A stretch of DNA of 64,000 nt, taken from assembly GCF_030732845.1 (NCBI RefSeq), contig NZ_JASHKA010000015.1:1-64000 (forward strand), given 5' to 3'. The stretch's first letter is position 1. Each line of letters opens with the position of its first letter. This DNA comes from Roseibium sp. MMSF_3544 (GTDB taxonomy: Bacteria; Pseudomonadota; Alphaproteobacteria; Rhizobiales; Stappiaceae). The position numbers and the translations under genes are program-made. Below are positions 25,548-34,686 of the stretch, piece after piece. The notes beneath the pieces are model-generated. The model worked only from the letters and a program-made list of their open reading frames with translations, was not told the origin of the DNA and searched no databases.

Positions 25548-26318
25548 GTGGCCGAAGAACATCCCATTCTGGTAACCAGCGACCTGACGATCCGCTTCGG
25601 CGGTCATGTTGCGGTAGACCAAGTTTCCTGCAGTTTCGACCGTGGTACGCTGACGGCAATCGTTGGTCCGAACGGTGCCGGAAAAACGACCTATTTCAAC
25701 CTGATATCCGGTCAGCTTCATGCCAGCAGCGGGCGCGTCACGCTCAACGGAGAAGACATCACCAGAATGTCGGTGCCCGAGCGGACGGACCGTGGGATAG
25801 GGCGGGCCTTTCAGCTCACGAACCTGTTCCCAACCTTGAGCGTGCGCGAGAATGTGCGCCTGGTGGCGCAATCGAGGGCGCGCAAGGGCTTTGATCTTTT
25901 TTCCATCGCCGAGAGCCATGTTGAACTCCTGGAACGGGCAGACCACGTGCTCGCCGAAGTCCGTCTGATCGATCAAGCGGACCAGATCGTTTCCGCTCTG
26001 CCGCATGGCGATCAGCGCAAGCTGGAAGTGGCGCTTCTGATTGCACTGGGCCCCCAGGTTCTGATGTTCGATGAGCCGACCGCCGGCATGAGCGTCGACG
26101 AAGTGCCGGTGATCCTGGAGCTGATCCAGAAACTGAAAGCGGACATGGATCGCACCATTCTGCTGGTCGAACACAAGATGGATGTGATCCGTTCGCTCGC
26201 CGACCGGATCATCGTCCTGCACAACGGCGAACTTGTTGCCGACGGCGACCCTGCGGAGGTGATCGCACTTCCCGTCGTCCAGGAAGCCTATCTCGGCAAG
26301 GCTCCGGAGGCGGCCTGA
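25548..26318 (+). CDS. ABC transporter ATP-binding protein (LivG type)
   Basis: A 256-residue ATPase with Walker A GPNGAGKTTYFN, the LivG-type signature region LPHGDQRKLEVALLIAL and Walker B VLMFDEPTAGM. The signature lacks a canonical LSGGQ (it is LPHGDQRKLE), as is usual for LivG. The GTG at 25548 has AGGA upstream; an in-frame ATG at 25491 lies in the hairpin loop and is unlikely. The stop overlaps the next ATG (TGATG). Confidence 0.9.
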   Translation: MAEEHPILVTSDLTIRFGGHVAVDQVSCSFDRGTLTAIVGPNGAGKTTYFNLISGQLHASSGRVTLNGEDITRMSVPERTDRGIGRAFQLTNLFPTLSVRENVRLVAQSRARKGFDLFSIAESHVELLERADHVLAEVRLIDQADQIVSALPHGDQRKLEVALLIALGPQVLMFDEPTAGMSVDEVPVILELIQKLKADMDRTILLVEHKMDVIRSLADRIIVLHNGELVADGDPAEVIALPVVQEAYLGKAPEAA

Positions 26319-27043
26319 TGGCAGACAATCTACTGACACTGTCCGGCGTTCACACCTTGATCGGGCCCTATCATATCCTGCAAGGTGTTGATCTGTCGGT
26401 GCCGGAAGGCGGTGTGACAGTGCTGCTCGGACGCAATGGCGCCGGCAAAACGACAACGCTCAGAACGATCATGGGGCTTTGGACCGCGAGCCAGGGCGAG
26501 ATCCGCTTTGACAATCATCTGATCACGAAGCTGGACACACCCGAGATCTCCCGGCGCGGCATTGCCTATGTGCCGGAGGATATGGGCATCTTCACCGATC
26601 TGACCGTTGCCGAGAACATGATGCTCGCGGCAGCAAGTGGCCCGCTGGATGCCAAGCGTCTCGACTGGATCAAGGAACTGTTTCCTCCTATCGGCACATT
26701 CTGGGGCGCTTCCGCCGGAACGCTCTCTGGTGGTCAGAAGCAGATGCTGTCCGTTGCCCGCGCGATCATAGAGCCGAGGCGGCTAATCCTGGTTGACGAG
26801 CCGACCAAGGGTCTCGCACCTGCAATCATCAAGGCGATGACTGATGCACTGCGCGAGTTGAAGGAAACCGACACAACAATCCTGCTGGTGGAACAGAATT
26901 TTGCCATGGCCTCGACCATCGGCGACACGGTCGCGGTGATGGATGACGGGCGCATCATTCATTCCGGTGCCATGAGCGAACTCGTCGGCGACGAAACCTT
27001 GCAGGAGAAACTGATGGGGCTGAGCCTGGAGGCGCATCAATGA
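26318..27043 (+). CDS. ABC transporter ATP-binding protein (LivF type)
   Basis: The 241-residue partner ATPase has Walker A GRNGAGKTTTLR, signature LSGGQKQMLSVARAI, Walker B LILVDEPTKGLAP and an H-loop region ILLVEQNF. It pairs with LivG to drive the importer. It overlaps the LivG-type gene by one base and the LivH-type gene by four. Confidence 0.92.
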   Translation: MADNLLTLSGVHTLIGPYHILQGVDLSVPEGGVTVLLGRNGAGKTTTLRTIMGLWTASQGEIRFDNHLITKLDTPEISRRGIAYVPEDMGIFTDLTVAENMMLAAASGPLDAKRLDWIKELFPPIGTFWGASAGTLSGGQKQMLSVARAIIEPRRLILVDEPTKGLAPAIIKAMTDALRELKETDTTILLVEQNFAMASTIGDTVAVMDDGRIIHSGAMSELVGDETLQEKLMGLSLEAHQ

Positions 27044-28068
27044 GCGACACGGCGATCAAACCGCGGATGGAAAAAGTTCCCTTCAAGGAACAGTTCTTTC
27101 AGAAACTGCCGGTGTTGCTGGTGCCGTTGCTGGCGCTTGCCGGATTGGTTGCGATCGGCAACCCGGCAAGCTGGCTGACCCTGACGGTGGCCGGGCTCGC
27201 GATGGGCATGATGATCTTCATCATGGCCTCCGGACTGACAGTGGTCTTCGGACTGATGGACGTGATCAATTTTGGTCATGGGGCTTTTGTCGCCGTCGGT
27301 GCCTTTGTCGGCTTCACCGTTCTGGCCTGGCTTGCCGGCTGGACAGCTTCGCCGAGCGTGATGCTCAATCTTGGCGCCGTTCTTGTTGCGATCCTTGCAG
27401 CAATGCTCGTCACGGGCCTGCTCGGATACGCTTTTGAACGGGTCATCGTCATGCCGGTCTATGGGCAGCATCTGAAGCAGATCCTAGTGACCATGGGCGG
27501 CCTGATCGTTGCCCAGCAGATGATCTACGTCGTCTGGGGACCTGACGAGCTGCATTTGTCGCGGCCCGAGGCCTTCCAGGGGTCGATCGTGTTCGGCGAG
27601 GCGGCAATCGAGAAGTACCGGCTTGTCGCCGTCGGCATCGGCCTCGCGCTCTTCCTGGCCATGGGTCACATCCTGAAGAACACAAAGGTCGGGCTTCTCG
27701 TCCGGGCGGGCGTCGAAAACGGAGAGATGGTCGAGTCGCTCGGCTACCGTATCCGGCGGCTGTTTCTGATCGTCTTCATGACAGGCTCGGCACTCGCCGG
27801 TTTTGGCGGGGTCATGTGGGGGCTCTATCAGGAGACGATCACCGCCCATATGGGATCGGAAATCATGGTGCTGGTCTTCATCGTGGTGATCATCGGCGGC
27901 CTCGGGTCTGTCGAGGGTTGTTTCATCGGCGCCATGCTGGTCGGGTTGCTCGCCAATTACACCGCCTTTCTGGCGCCGAAGGTGGCCTTGATTTCGACCA
28001 TCGCGCTGATGGTCGTGATCCTGATGTGGCGGCCGCAGGGCCTTTACCCTGTCGTCAAAGCGAAGTGA
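27040..28068 (+). CDS. Branched-chain-type ABC transporter permease (LivH type)
   Basis: The 342-residue membrane protein has the LivH pattern of about eight to nine helices, with GLTVVFGLMDVINFGHGAFVA (shortened here to the key GLMDVINFGHG core) and the cytoplasmic EAA-like loop ENGEMVESLGYRIRRLF. The N-terminus is longer than in E. coli LivH. It is coupled to LivF by a 4-base overlap. Confidence 0.92.
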   Translation: MSDTAIKPRMEKVPFKEQFFQKLPVLLVPLLALAGLVAIGNPASWLTLTVAGLAMGMMIFIMASGLTVVFGLMDVINFGHGAFVAVGAFVGFTVLAWLAGWTASPSVMLNLGAVLVAILAAMLVTGLLGYAFERVIVMPVYGQHLKQILVTMGGLIVAQQMIYVVWGPDELHLSRPEAFQGSIVFGEAAIEKYRLVAVGIGLALFLAMGHILKNTKVGLLVRAGVENGEMVESLGYRIRRLFLIVFMTGSALAGFGGVMWGLYQETITAHMGSEIMVLVFIVVIIGGLGSVEGCFIGAMLVGLLANYTAFLAPKVALISTIALMVVILMWRPQGLYPVVKAK

Positions 28069-28078
28069 GGGACCTTTG

Positions 28079-29140
28079 ATGCTGACCAAACTTCTCTCCG
28101 GCGACACCCCGCGCAGCGGGCTCCTTACCCTGTTGCTGTTGATCGTGCTGATCTCGCTCGCGTTTGCACCGTTCCTGTTTCCGGGCACCAAGTCGCTCGA
28201 GACGGCTGCCCGGATCTGCATCTTCATTGTGCTGGTGGCGAGCTACGATCTTTTGCTCGGGTATTCCGGCATCGTCTCCTTCGCCCACACGATGTTTTTC
28301 GGCATCGGGGCCTATGGCACCGCACTTGCGCTCAGCACGACCGGTCCAAGCTACTGGTCCCTGATCTGGGGCACGGCCACCGGTGCTGTGGTTGCGGCGG
28401 TCTTTGCGCTTGCCATCGGTCTTTTTTCGTTGCGTGTGAAGGCGATCTTCTTTGCGATGGTGACCCTTGCCGTTGCAAGCGCATTTGCTGTCCTGGTGTC
28501 CCAAATGTCTTGGCTCACCGGGGGCGAGGACGGACTGAACTACCGGATTCCGCGGGAACTGACTCCGGCCTTCAAGCTGGTGGACGAGAAGATCCTGGGT
28601 GTTCGGATCAACGGCAAATTGCTGGCCTATTACCTCGTTTTCTTCGCGTCCGCGGCCTTGTTTCTCCTGATGCTCCGGATTGTGAATTCACCGTTCGGGC
28701 GAACGCTGAAGGCAGTGCGCGATAATGCGTTCCGGGCCGAGGCCATCGGTTACAGGGTTGTCTGGTACCGGACGACGGCAACGGTTCTTTCCGCGATCAT
28801 GGCAGCTCTGGCCGGATCCCTGCTTGCTGTCTGGCTGCGCTACACCGGACCGGCGACCACGCTGTCGATGGAAATCATGATAGACATTTTATTGATGGTC
28901 GTGATCGGCGGCATGGGTACGCTTTATGGCGCAGTGCTGGGGGCAACGTTGTTCATTCTGGCGCAGACCTATCTGCAGAACCTGATGGGCGTTGCCGCGG
29001 AGGTGACAAGTGCCGTTCCGGTGGTCTCGACGCTGGTTGCGCCAGAACGCTGGCTGCTCTGGCTCGGCGTCCTATTTATCCTCTCGGTTTATTTCTTTCC
29101 GAGCGGGATCGTCGGAAGACTGCGGGCAGGGCGTGCGTGA
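28079..29140 (+). CDS. Branched-chain-type ABC transporter permease (LivM type)
   Basis: The 353-residue membrane protein has the LivM signature YDLLLGYSGIVSFAHTMFFG and the coupling loop AVRDNAFRAEAIGYRVVWYR. About ten membrane segments are visible. ATG 28079 follows GAGGGA; it overlaps the following hydrolase start by four bases, so the hydrolase belongs to the transport operon. Confidence 0.92.
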   Translation: MLTKLLSGDTPRSGLLTLLLLIVLISLAFAPFLFPGTKSLETAARICIFIVLVASYDLLLGYSGIVSFAHTMFFGIGAYGTALALSTTGPSYWSLIWGTATGAVVAAVFALAIGLFSLRVKAIFFAMVTLAVASAFAVLVSQMSWLTGGEDGLNYRIPRELTPAFKLVDEKILGVRINGKLLAYYLVFFASAALFLLMLRIVNSPFGRTLKAVRDNAFRAEAIGYRVVWYRTTATVLSAIMAALAGSLLAVWLRYTGPATTLSMEIMIDILLMVVIGGMGTLYGAVLGATLFILAQTYLQNLMGVAAEVTSAVPVVSTLVAPERWLLWLGVLFILSVYFFPSGIVGRLRAGRA

Positions 29141-29931
29141 ACGAAGTCGGACTTCATATTCGGGACGAAGGCACCGGGCGGCCGCTGGTCCTGATCCACG
29201 GGTGGTCGTGTCCGGGCCATTTCTTTCAACGGCAGATCGAAGCCCTTCACCCATATGCCCGCTGTATCGTGCCGGACCTGCCTGGACACGGCAAAACCGG
29301 TGACTGCTTGCCGCTGACGATTGAAGCTGCCGCCGTGGCGCTTCACGCAGCCCTGGCGGAACGAAACCTGACCGACGCGGTGGTCTGCGGATGGTCCATG
29401 GGAGCGCTTGTCGCCTATGCCATGATCGAACGTTTTGGAACGGAACGTGTTTCTCTGGTGGTCGCCATCGACATGACGCCGAAAGTTCTGAACACGGCAG
29501 AGTGGCGCAACGGCACGCGCAATGGTCTGGACGCTGAACAGAACCAGCACTTTCTGGATGCGATTGTTCCCGACTGGCCCAAGCTGCCGGCGATGATTGC
29601 CACGCGGCTGTTCGCGGATGACCTTCCGGCGAAGCCGGAGCTTTGGGAGTTCGCGCGAACGGAAATCGTCAAAGCCGACCCGGTCTTGCTCCGGCCCATG
29701 TGGGCGTCTTTGACCGGGCAGGACTTTAGAGAGTTGCTGCATAATTTTCCTGTGCCGTTTCATCTGGCGGCAGGACGAAGGAGCCAACTCTACGCGTCAG
29801 CACTACATCGCTGGCACGCGGAAAACGTTCCAGATTTCCAGCTTCACCTGTTCGACCGTTCCGGCCACGCACCGCACATGGAAGAAGCAGCGCGGTTCAA
29901 CGAAATGCTATTGAATTTGCTGGAGCGGTAG
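29137..29931 (+). CDS. Alpha/beta hydrolase
   Basis: The 264-residue protein has the oxyanion HGW motif (VLIHGWSCPG), the nucleophile elbow GWSMG near residue 89, an acidic residue in the AAGRRSQLY region and the terminal catalytic His in DRSGHAPHME. It resembles BioH and other esterases acting on small esters or thioesters. GTG at 29137 overlaps the LivM stop. Being coupled to an acid/amino-acid importer, it may hydrolyse an imported ester, lactone or amide. Substrate unknown. Confidence 0.83.
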   Translation: MNEVGLHIRDEGTGRPLVLIHGWSCPGHFFQRQIEALHPYARCIVPDLPGHGKTGDCLPLTIEAAAVALHAALAERNLTDAVVCGWSMGALVAYAMIERFGTERVSLVVAIDMTPKVLNTAEWRNGTRNGLDAEQNQHFLDAIVPDWPKLPAMIATRLFADDLPAKPELWEFARTEIVKADPVLLRPMWASLTGQDFRELLHNFPVPFHLAAGRRSQLYASALHRWHAENVPDFQLHLFDRSGHAPHMEEAARFNEMLLNLLER

Positions 29932-29987
29932 TCGCTTCAACTAAGTGTCTGCACCTGGGCCGTTGCGCTTGCAAGACCGCCGGGCTT

Positions 29988-30242
29988 TCAGTGGTCACCC
30001 TCGATTTTCGATCTCACGAAATTGAGGATCCGGTCCAGCACCGTCAAAACCAGAAACACGGCCAGCAGTCCGAAGAAAAACCTTACGTCGGTCAGAAGGC
30101 TGCCCTTGGTCACGTCCCATTGGCGGACGCCGGTATTGGCATATGTCCAGACGTAGTATGAAACGGCGACGAGCGCTGCGGTGAGCACAAGCGAAACCAG
30201 AAAGGTCTGCCAGGCAGGTGTCGGGGTCTTTTCCTCGCTCAT
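29988..30242 (-). CDS. Small two-helix membrane protein of the Rieske cluster
   Basis: An 84-residue protein with two hydrophobic helices (about 12-32 and 50-70) and short charged ends. I do not recognise a family. Its start overlaps the upstream gene's stop by four bases (30239-30242), which strongly supports translation. It is the last gene of the coupled membrane set and could be a small subunit of the neighbouring haem/Rieske protein. Confidence 0.7.
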   Translation of the reverse strand: MSEEKTPTPAWQTFLVSLVLTAALVAVSYYVWTYANTGVRQWDVTKGSLLTDVRFFFGLLAVFLVLTVLDRILNFVRSKIEGDH

Positions 30243-31000
30243 TTCAAAACCCTCGCTGTTGCAAGATCGACCTTGAAAACCATGAGATCGTCGAGCCGTT
30301 CGACGTCTCCTTCCAGTTCGACATAAAGCGCAAGCAGTGAATTGATTTCGTCGCCGAGCAGATTGCCGTCCTTGTCCGCCATCAAGAAGAAGTTGCGATT
30401 TTCAACCGGTCCGGAGGAGACAAATACCGGCGGGATGCCGCCTGTCAGGCAAAGATCGGCACAGGCCTTGTGGGCCAGACCCTGGCCCGGGCGCATGGCG
30501 CCTGCATAGCACTTGCCGTCGCAGATCTCACCGGTCAGTTTCCACCGCCCGAGCGGCACGGGGTCAGCAGGCGTGAACCCGGCCACACCTTCTTCCAGGG
30601 CTTCAACGCGTCCGACTTGTATCATGGTCAGGTCCCCGCGCTTGACTGGAACACCGCGCAGCGTGACGGAGCCGTTTTCGTGTGTCTCGGCCTGGTTAAA
30701 GGCGCCGCGCTTGCCCTGACCGGCGAGCATGTAGGTCCGGGCCGGCGTTTCCCCATCCGCAGGCACGCGCAGGACTGGGTAGGGCCGAAGTTCCATGATG
30801 CCGGCATTTTCAAAACGATTGCCCCACTGAAAGCCGCCGTCACCCGGATCGTTCTGCGTGGATGAAAGCGCCAGCGCCGCGATGCCGAGGCCACCGGCGA
30901 AGGAGACCGAAAAAACCACCAGAAACGCAACGAGCTGTTTCGGAACCGCGTTGAGATAGCCGACGTAAAACGGCGCGTCTTTGGTTTGTCTCCAAGTCAT
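30239..31000 (-). CDS. Membrane-anchored Cys-containing protein of unknown function
   Basis: The 253-residue protein has one N-terminal membrane helix (about 22-45) and a periplasmic domain. The region near residues 160-200 has CDGKCYAG, then HKACADLC and GGIPPVF, a CxxxC / CxxxC pair with a His that could bind a metal or form disulfides. I do not know its function. The gene overlaps both neighbours by four bases, so it is made with the ferric-reductase/Rieske protein and may be its redox partner or assembly factor. Confidence 0.75.
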   Translation of the reverse strand: MTWRQTKDAPFYVGYLNAVPKQLVAFLVVFSVSFAGGLGIAALALSSTQNDPGDGGFQWGNRFENAGIMELRPYPVLRVPADGETPARTYMLAGQGKRGAFNQAETHENGSVTLRGVPVKRGDLTMIQVGRVEALEEGVAGFTPADPVPLGRWKLTGEICDGKCYAGAMRPGQGLAHKACADLCLTGGIPPVFVSSGPVENRNFFLMADKDGNLLGDEINSLLALYVELEGDVERLDDLMVFKVDLATARVLK

Positions 31001-32064
31001 GCCGCTTCTCCAATGATAACCGGGTCCACATGCGTGCCGGGTGGCAGCGCGTTCGGATCAAGCAGGATGGTCGATCCGATCAGCTTGAGCCTGTAAGTCG
31101 AGATTTTCTCCGTGAAGGGCGCCGGAGCGCGCCCGTCAGTCAGGTTGTACTGGTAACCGTGCCAGGGGCATGTAATGCAGCCCCAGAGCACCTTGCCTTC
31201 GCCGAGTGGCCCGTTCTGGTGGGCGCAGGCATTGGTGATGGCGGACAGCTTGCCTTCGTACTTGAAAATGGCCACCCGTTCATCATCGGAAAGGGTCACG
31301 ACCTTGGCGCAATCGTCGTCGATTTCGTCAATTTCTCCAGCGACCAGCCAACCCTTTTCTTGCAGTGACGCCTTGGCGGTCTCCTCTCCGCGGTCGCGTC
31401 TTGCTTCCATCCGGCCCGTTGCAAAGTGGAGGCCCGAGACCAGCACGACGCATGCTGCCACGATACTGGTGAAAATCGGATCGCCGGCGCCTTGCAGGGC
31501 ACCGAGCGCAACATGAAGCACAACGCAGACATAGGCTGCGTAGATGAACATGTGCAGGGCCTTCCAGATCGGCGCGCCGAGGAAACTCAGCCAGAAATCA
31601 TGGCTTGTCGCGGCAAGCACAAACAGGATCAAAAGCGCCGCGATGCCGAGGGCCTCGAATGGAAACCCGAGGATCTGTCCGTAACTGGTGTTGGACGACA
31701 AGAGCGCCACATACCGGTCGACCGGAGAAAAATTGAAGTACCAGGTCAGCACATAGTTGGCGTGAACGGCCGCGATGCCCGCCGTCATCACACCGAAGTG
31801 CCGGCGGTTGTAGAGCAGCGGCAGAAATCTGCGATCGAGCCGGGCCAGAGGGCCGATACACAAGATGATCGTCAGCATCAGGAATGCGCAACTGCCGAAG
31901 GCCCGCATGCGCAGGATCGCGCCATCGATCGGTTTGGTGACATCCTCATAGCCGGGTGCGACACGGATGTAGATGTAGAGATAGAGCGCCACTGCGATCA
32001 GCAGGACGGCATCGTAGAAGATCTTGTTCCGGTTCCAGATGACCGGTGTGTATTGCACACTCAT
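30997..32064 (-). CDS. Ferric-reductase-like transmembrane protein with C-terminal Rieske domain
   Basis: The 355-residue protein has about seven membrane segments (1-215) with His pairs H89/H101 and H171/H184 on adjacent helices, as in haem-binding ferric reductase/MsrQ-type domains. A cytoplasmic Rieske domain follows (about 238-345) with ligands C280, H282, C299 and H302 (CAHQNG, CPWHGY). It could pass electrons between a soluble donor and membrane haem. It overlaps a 62-residue membrane protein gene and the Cys-rich gene by four bases each. The same 2Fe-2S domain type is fused to two enzymes upstream. Confidence 0.88.
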   Translation of the reverse strand: MSVQYTPVIWNRNKIFYDAVLLIAVALYLYIYIRVAPGYEDVTKPIDGAILRMRAFGSCAFLMLTIILCIGPLARLDRRFLPLLYNRRHFGVMTAGIAAVHANYVLTWYFNFSPVDRYVALLSSNTSYGQILGFPFEALGIAALLILFVLAATSHDFWLSFLGAPIWKALHMFIYAAYVCVVLHVALGALQGAGDPIFTSIVAACVVLVSGLHFATGRMEARRDRGEETAKASLQEKGWLVAGEIDEIDDDCAKVVTLSDDERVAIFKYEGKLSAITNACAHQNGPLGEGKVLWGCITCPWHGYQYNLTDGRAPAPFTEKISTYRLKLIGSTILLDPNALPPGTHVDPVIIGEAA

Positions 32065-32249
32065 TGAGAGGTCTCCGTACCGGTCGCCGCGTCTTCAGAT
32101 GCCTGTGTCTGGGGCGCCTCTATCAGGATGGCAGGTCTGTCTGCAGGTGGCGTCTGACGGAGCGCAAGCACGGTGAAAAAGGCCAGCGGCAGCAAGATCC
32201 CCAGGACCGTCCAGATCCGGGCATGGGCCGTGCGGTGAGCGCGTTTCAT
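32061..32249 (-). CDS. Small single-helix membrane protein
   Basis: A 62-residue protein with a basic N-terminus, one membrane helix (about 12-30) and an acidic, Thr/Ala-rich tail. No known family. Both ends overlap neighbours by four bases (ATGA style), so it is probably a true gene and a subunit of the membrane complex. It is easily missed by annotation. Confidence 0.65.
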   Translation of the reverse strand: MKRAHRTAHARIWTVLGILLPLAFFTVLALRQTPPADRPAILIEAPQTQASEDAATGTETSQ

Positions 32250-32467
32250 CGGCGGTCCTCCCCGAACGTCTCAAGAATGTACCAGCGATAGAGTACCAGC
32301 GGCCAAATCAGGCAAATGCCCGGTATCAGCAAGGGTCGGAAGGCATAGGACCCGCGCGCAGACGGTTCCACCCTGTCAATCCCGAACACGAGAAACACTG
32401 CGGCAACGACACCGCCGGCCATGAGGTAATATCGGCCCAGTTCAATGAGTAATTCCGCAGTCTGCAA
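32246..32467 (-). CDS. Small two-helix membrane protein
   Basis: A 73-residue protein with helices at about 12-30 and 43-62 and a charged C-terminus (GEDRR). I do not recognise it. It is the first of five genes joined by 4-base overlaps. The 213-bp gap upstream holds a palindromic repeat, so the set may have its own transcript level. Confidence 0.65.
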   Translation of the reverse strand: MQTAELLIELGRYYLMAGGVVAAVFLVFGIDRVEPSARGSYAFRPLLIPGICLIWPLVLYRWYILETFGEDRR

Positions 32468-32579
32468 TTGATGGCCTCCGTTTCGCGAGGTTCATACTTG
32501 CTGTCATCCCCGCGAAAGCGGAAATCGAAAGTGTCCGGCAGCCCTGGCTAGCCTCACCTTCAAGAAGCGCAACGCGCTG

Positions 32580-32656
32580 TGACGAAGGATGGGCCGCCCG
32601 GCTCTGCGTATTCCGTCGATCCTTCGAGACGGACCTGTCGGTCCTCCTCAGGATGA
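32580..32656. repeat. Dispersed intergenic palindromic repeat, copy 3
   Basis: CGAAGGATGGGCC and GATCCTTCGAGACGG form the inner pair, followed by CCTCCTCAGGATGA. The left outer arm is missing. It lies between the ThDP-Rieske gene and the small membrane gene set and may act as a processing or attenuation site. Confidence 0.82.
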
Positions 32657-32680
32657 GGCCGTGGTATCTAATCACGCAAA

Positions 32681-34657
32681 TCACACTAAGTCCGCATCCG
32701 TTACAATTTCCACAAGCGAGGGGCCGTCATGGGCGATGGCCGCGCCGATGGCATCGTTCAATTCGGACGCATCGGTAACCCGGTGACCATGACCGCCGCA
32801 CAGGCGGGCAAAGGCGGCGAAGGATGGATTGCTGAGATTTGTTTCCCAGACCGGCCATTCGCCGGACCGTTGCTCCTTGGAGATTTTTCCAAGTTCCGAA
32901 TTGTTGAGAAGGATGTGCGTGATGTTCATGCCGTATTTAACGGCGGTGGTGAACTCCATCGCATATTGACCGAACCCGCCGTCGCCGGAAATCGAGATCA
33001 CCTTGCGGCCCTTGTAGTCGTCGAAGTCCTGGGTCGCGCACCAGGCGCCGAGAGCGGCAGGCAAGCTGAAACCGATCGAGCCGAGATAGCCGGACATCAG
33101 GATACGCTGGCCGTGCGGTTCGAAGTATCGGCCGAAGGAATAGGTGTTGTTGCCAACATCGACCGGAATGATCGCGTCGTTCGGACAGAGCTCGGTGAGC
33201 GTCTTGAAAATGGCCGCCGAGTGGATGCCCTGGCCCCGGTCTTCAGACAGCCGGGTTTCCTTTTCTTCCCGCCAGATCTGCCAGCGCTCGAACAGTTCAG
33301 CGAGCTGGTACGCCGCATGAGCCGATTTTTCGATCCGCGGTTTGATCGCGTCGCAGAATGCACCGATCTCGCCCCAGATCGGCAGCGTGACCGGATGGAA
33401 CTTGCCAAGCTGCATGCGCTCGAAATCGACCTGGATGATCGGCTTGTAAGGCGCAATGCCGGTGTGGTTCGAAAACGAACTGCCAAGCGCCAGGATCAGG
33501 TCGGCCTCGTTCATGAGCCAGCTTGCAATCGGCGTTCCGGATCGGCCGAGGACACCGGCAGCGTTTGGATGGTTGTCCGGAATGAGGCCCTTGCCTTTGA
33601 AGGTCGTCAGGACCGGCGCACCGAGGTGTTCGGCAAGTTCGATGACCTTCTCGCGGGAATGCAGCGCCCCGTATCCCATGATGATGATCGGACGTTTGGC
33701 CTCTTCCAGCATTGTGCGGGCACGGTCGAGGTCCTCTTCGCCCGCACTGATGGACGTTCCGCTGATACGTCCTTCAGGTCCGGAGGCGTTTTGGTCGCTC
33801 GGAATGGTCTGAACGTCATCGGGAAAAATGAGATTGGCGACATCCTGCTCAACAATCGCCGTCTTCAGCGCCAGCGTCATCAACTCGGCATGGTTGGACG
33901 ATGTCAGAACGGGCTGCGAAAAACGCGCGACCGCCTCGAAGGCTGACTTCAGATCGATGTCCTGGAACGCGCCGGGACCGAACACCTGGGTCTGCACCTG
34001 CCCGGTCAGGGCCAGGACAGGGGAGCGGTCGACTTTGGCATCCCAAAGGCCCGTCATCAGGTTGGTCGCACCGGGACCGGCGATGGTCAGGCAACCGGCA
34101 GGCTTTCCGGTAAGCTTGCCATAGGCGGAGGCGGCAAACGCAGCCGCGCCTTCGTGGCGGATGCCGACATAGCCAATGTTGCCCTTGTTGACCTGGCGCC
34201 GGATCGCATCCGCGAGGCCGAGGTTCGAATGACCGACCATGCCGAAGATGCGTTTGACGCCCCAGTTGACCATGGTCTCCGCCATGACGTCGGTCACCGT
34301 GCGCTCATGCTCTGGCTCAGGTTCAAGACCGACGAAGATCTCACCGCCCTCGATCTTGAGCGGATAGAGTTCCTGCCCGCTGTCCTCGTGACCACCCGGA
34401 GGCTTGCCAGTGAGTGGATCGAAGTCCCAGCCATGCCAGGGGCAGCGGATCCAGCACTTGCCGTCAGTGCCTTTTTCGATGGAGCCTTCTCCCAGCGGAC
34501 CGCGCTGGTGCGGGCAGTGATTGTCCATCGCGGCCCATTGGCCATCGAAATGAGACAGGCAGATCGAGGTCGTGCGAGCCGTGACGGTCTTCACACGGCC
34601 TTCCGGCAGATCGTCGACACGGCCGACCTTGATCCAGTCAAGCGATTGAGCGTCCAT
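32681..34657 (-). CDS. Rieske-ThDP fusion enzyme (acetolactate-synthase-like)
   Basis: The 658-residue protein has an N-terminal Rieske domain (about 8-112; ligands C48, H50, C72, H75) joined to a full ThDP enzyme. The PYR domain carries the catalytic Glu E169 (GIRHEGAAAFAA), the middle TPP_M domain spans about 300-440, and the PP domain has the GDG (558-560) to NN (585-586) motif for ThDP-Mg. Families with this ThDP layout include acetolactate synthase, pyruvate oxidase and oxalyl-CoA decarboxylase. The Rieske fusion implies that electrons enter or leave the ThDP intermediate, as in oxidative decarboxylation. Start 34657 follows GAGGAG. Substrate unknown. Confidence 0.88.
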   Translation of the reverse strand: MDAQSLDWIKVGRVDDLPEGRVKTVTARTTSICLSHFDGQWAAMDNHCPHQRGPLGEGSIEKGTDGKCWIRCPWHGWDFDPLTGKPPGGHEDSGQELYPLKIEGGEIFVGLEPEPEHERTVTDVMAETMVNWGVKRIFGMVGHSNLGLADAIRRQVNKGNIGYVGIRHEGAAAFAASAYGKLTGKPAGCLTIAGPGATNLMTGLWDAKVDRSPVLALTGQVQTQVFGPGAFQDIDLKSAFEAVARFSQPVLTSSNHAELMTLALKTAIVEQDVANLIFPDDVQTIPSDQNASGPEGRISGTSISAGEEDLDRARTMLEEAKRPIIIMGYGALHSREKVIELAEHLGAPVLTTFKGKGLIPDNHPNAAGVLGRSGTPIASWLMNEADLILALGSSFSNHTGIAPYKPIIQVDFERMQLGKFHPVTLPIWGEIGAFCDAIKPRIEKSAHAAYQLAELFERWQIWREEKETRLSEDRGQGIHSAAIFKTLTELCPNDAIIPVDVGNNTYSFGRYFEPHGQRILMSGYLGSIGFSLPAALGAWCATQDFDDYKGRKVISISGDGGFGQYAMEFTTAVKYGMNITHILLNNSELGKISKEQRSGEWPVWETNLSNPSFAAFARLCGGHGHRVTDASELNDAIGAAIAHDGPSLVEIVTDADLV

Positions 34658-34686
34658 GATTTTCTCCTCAAAACAGTCTGGCTGGA

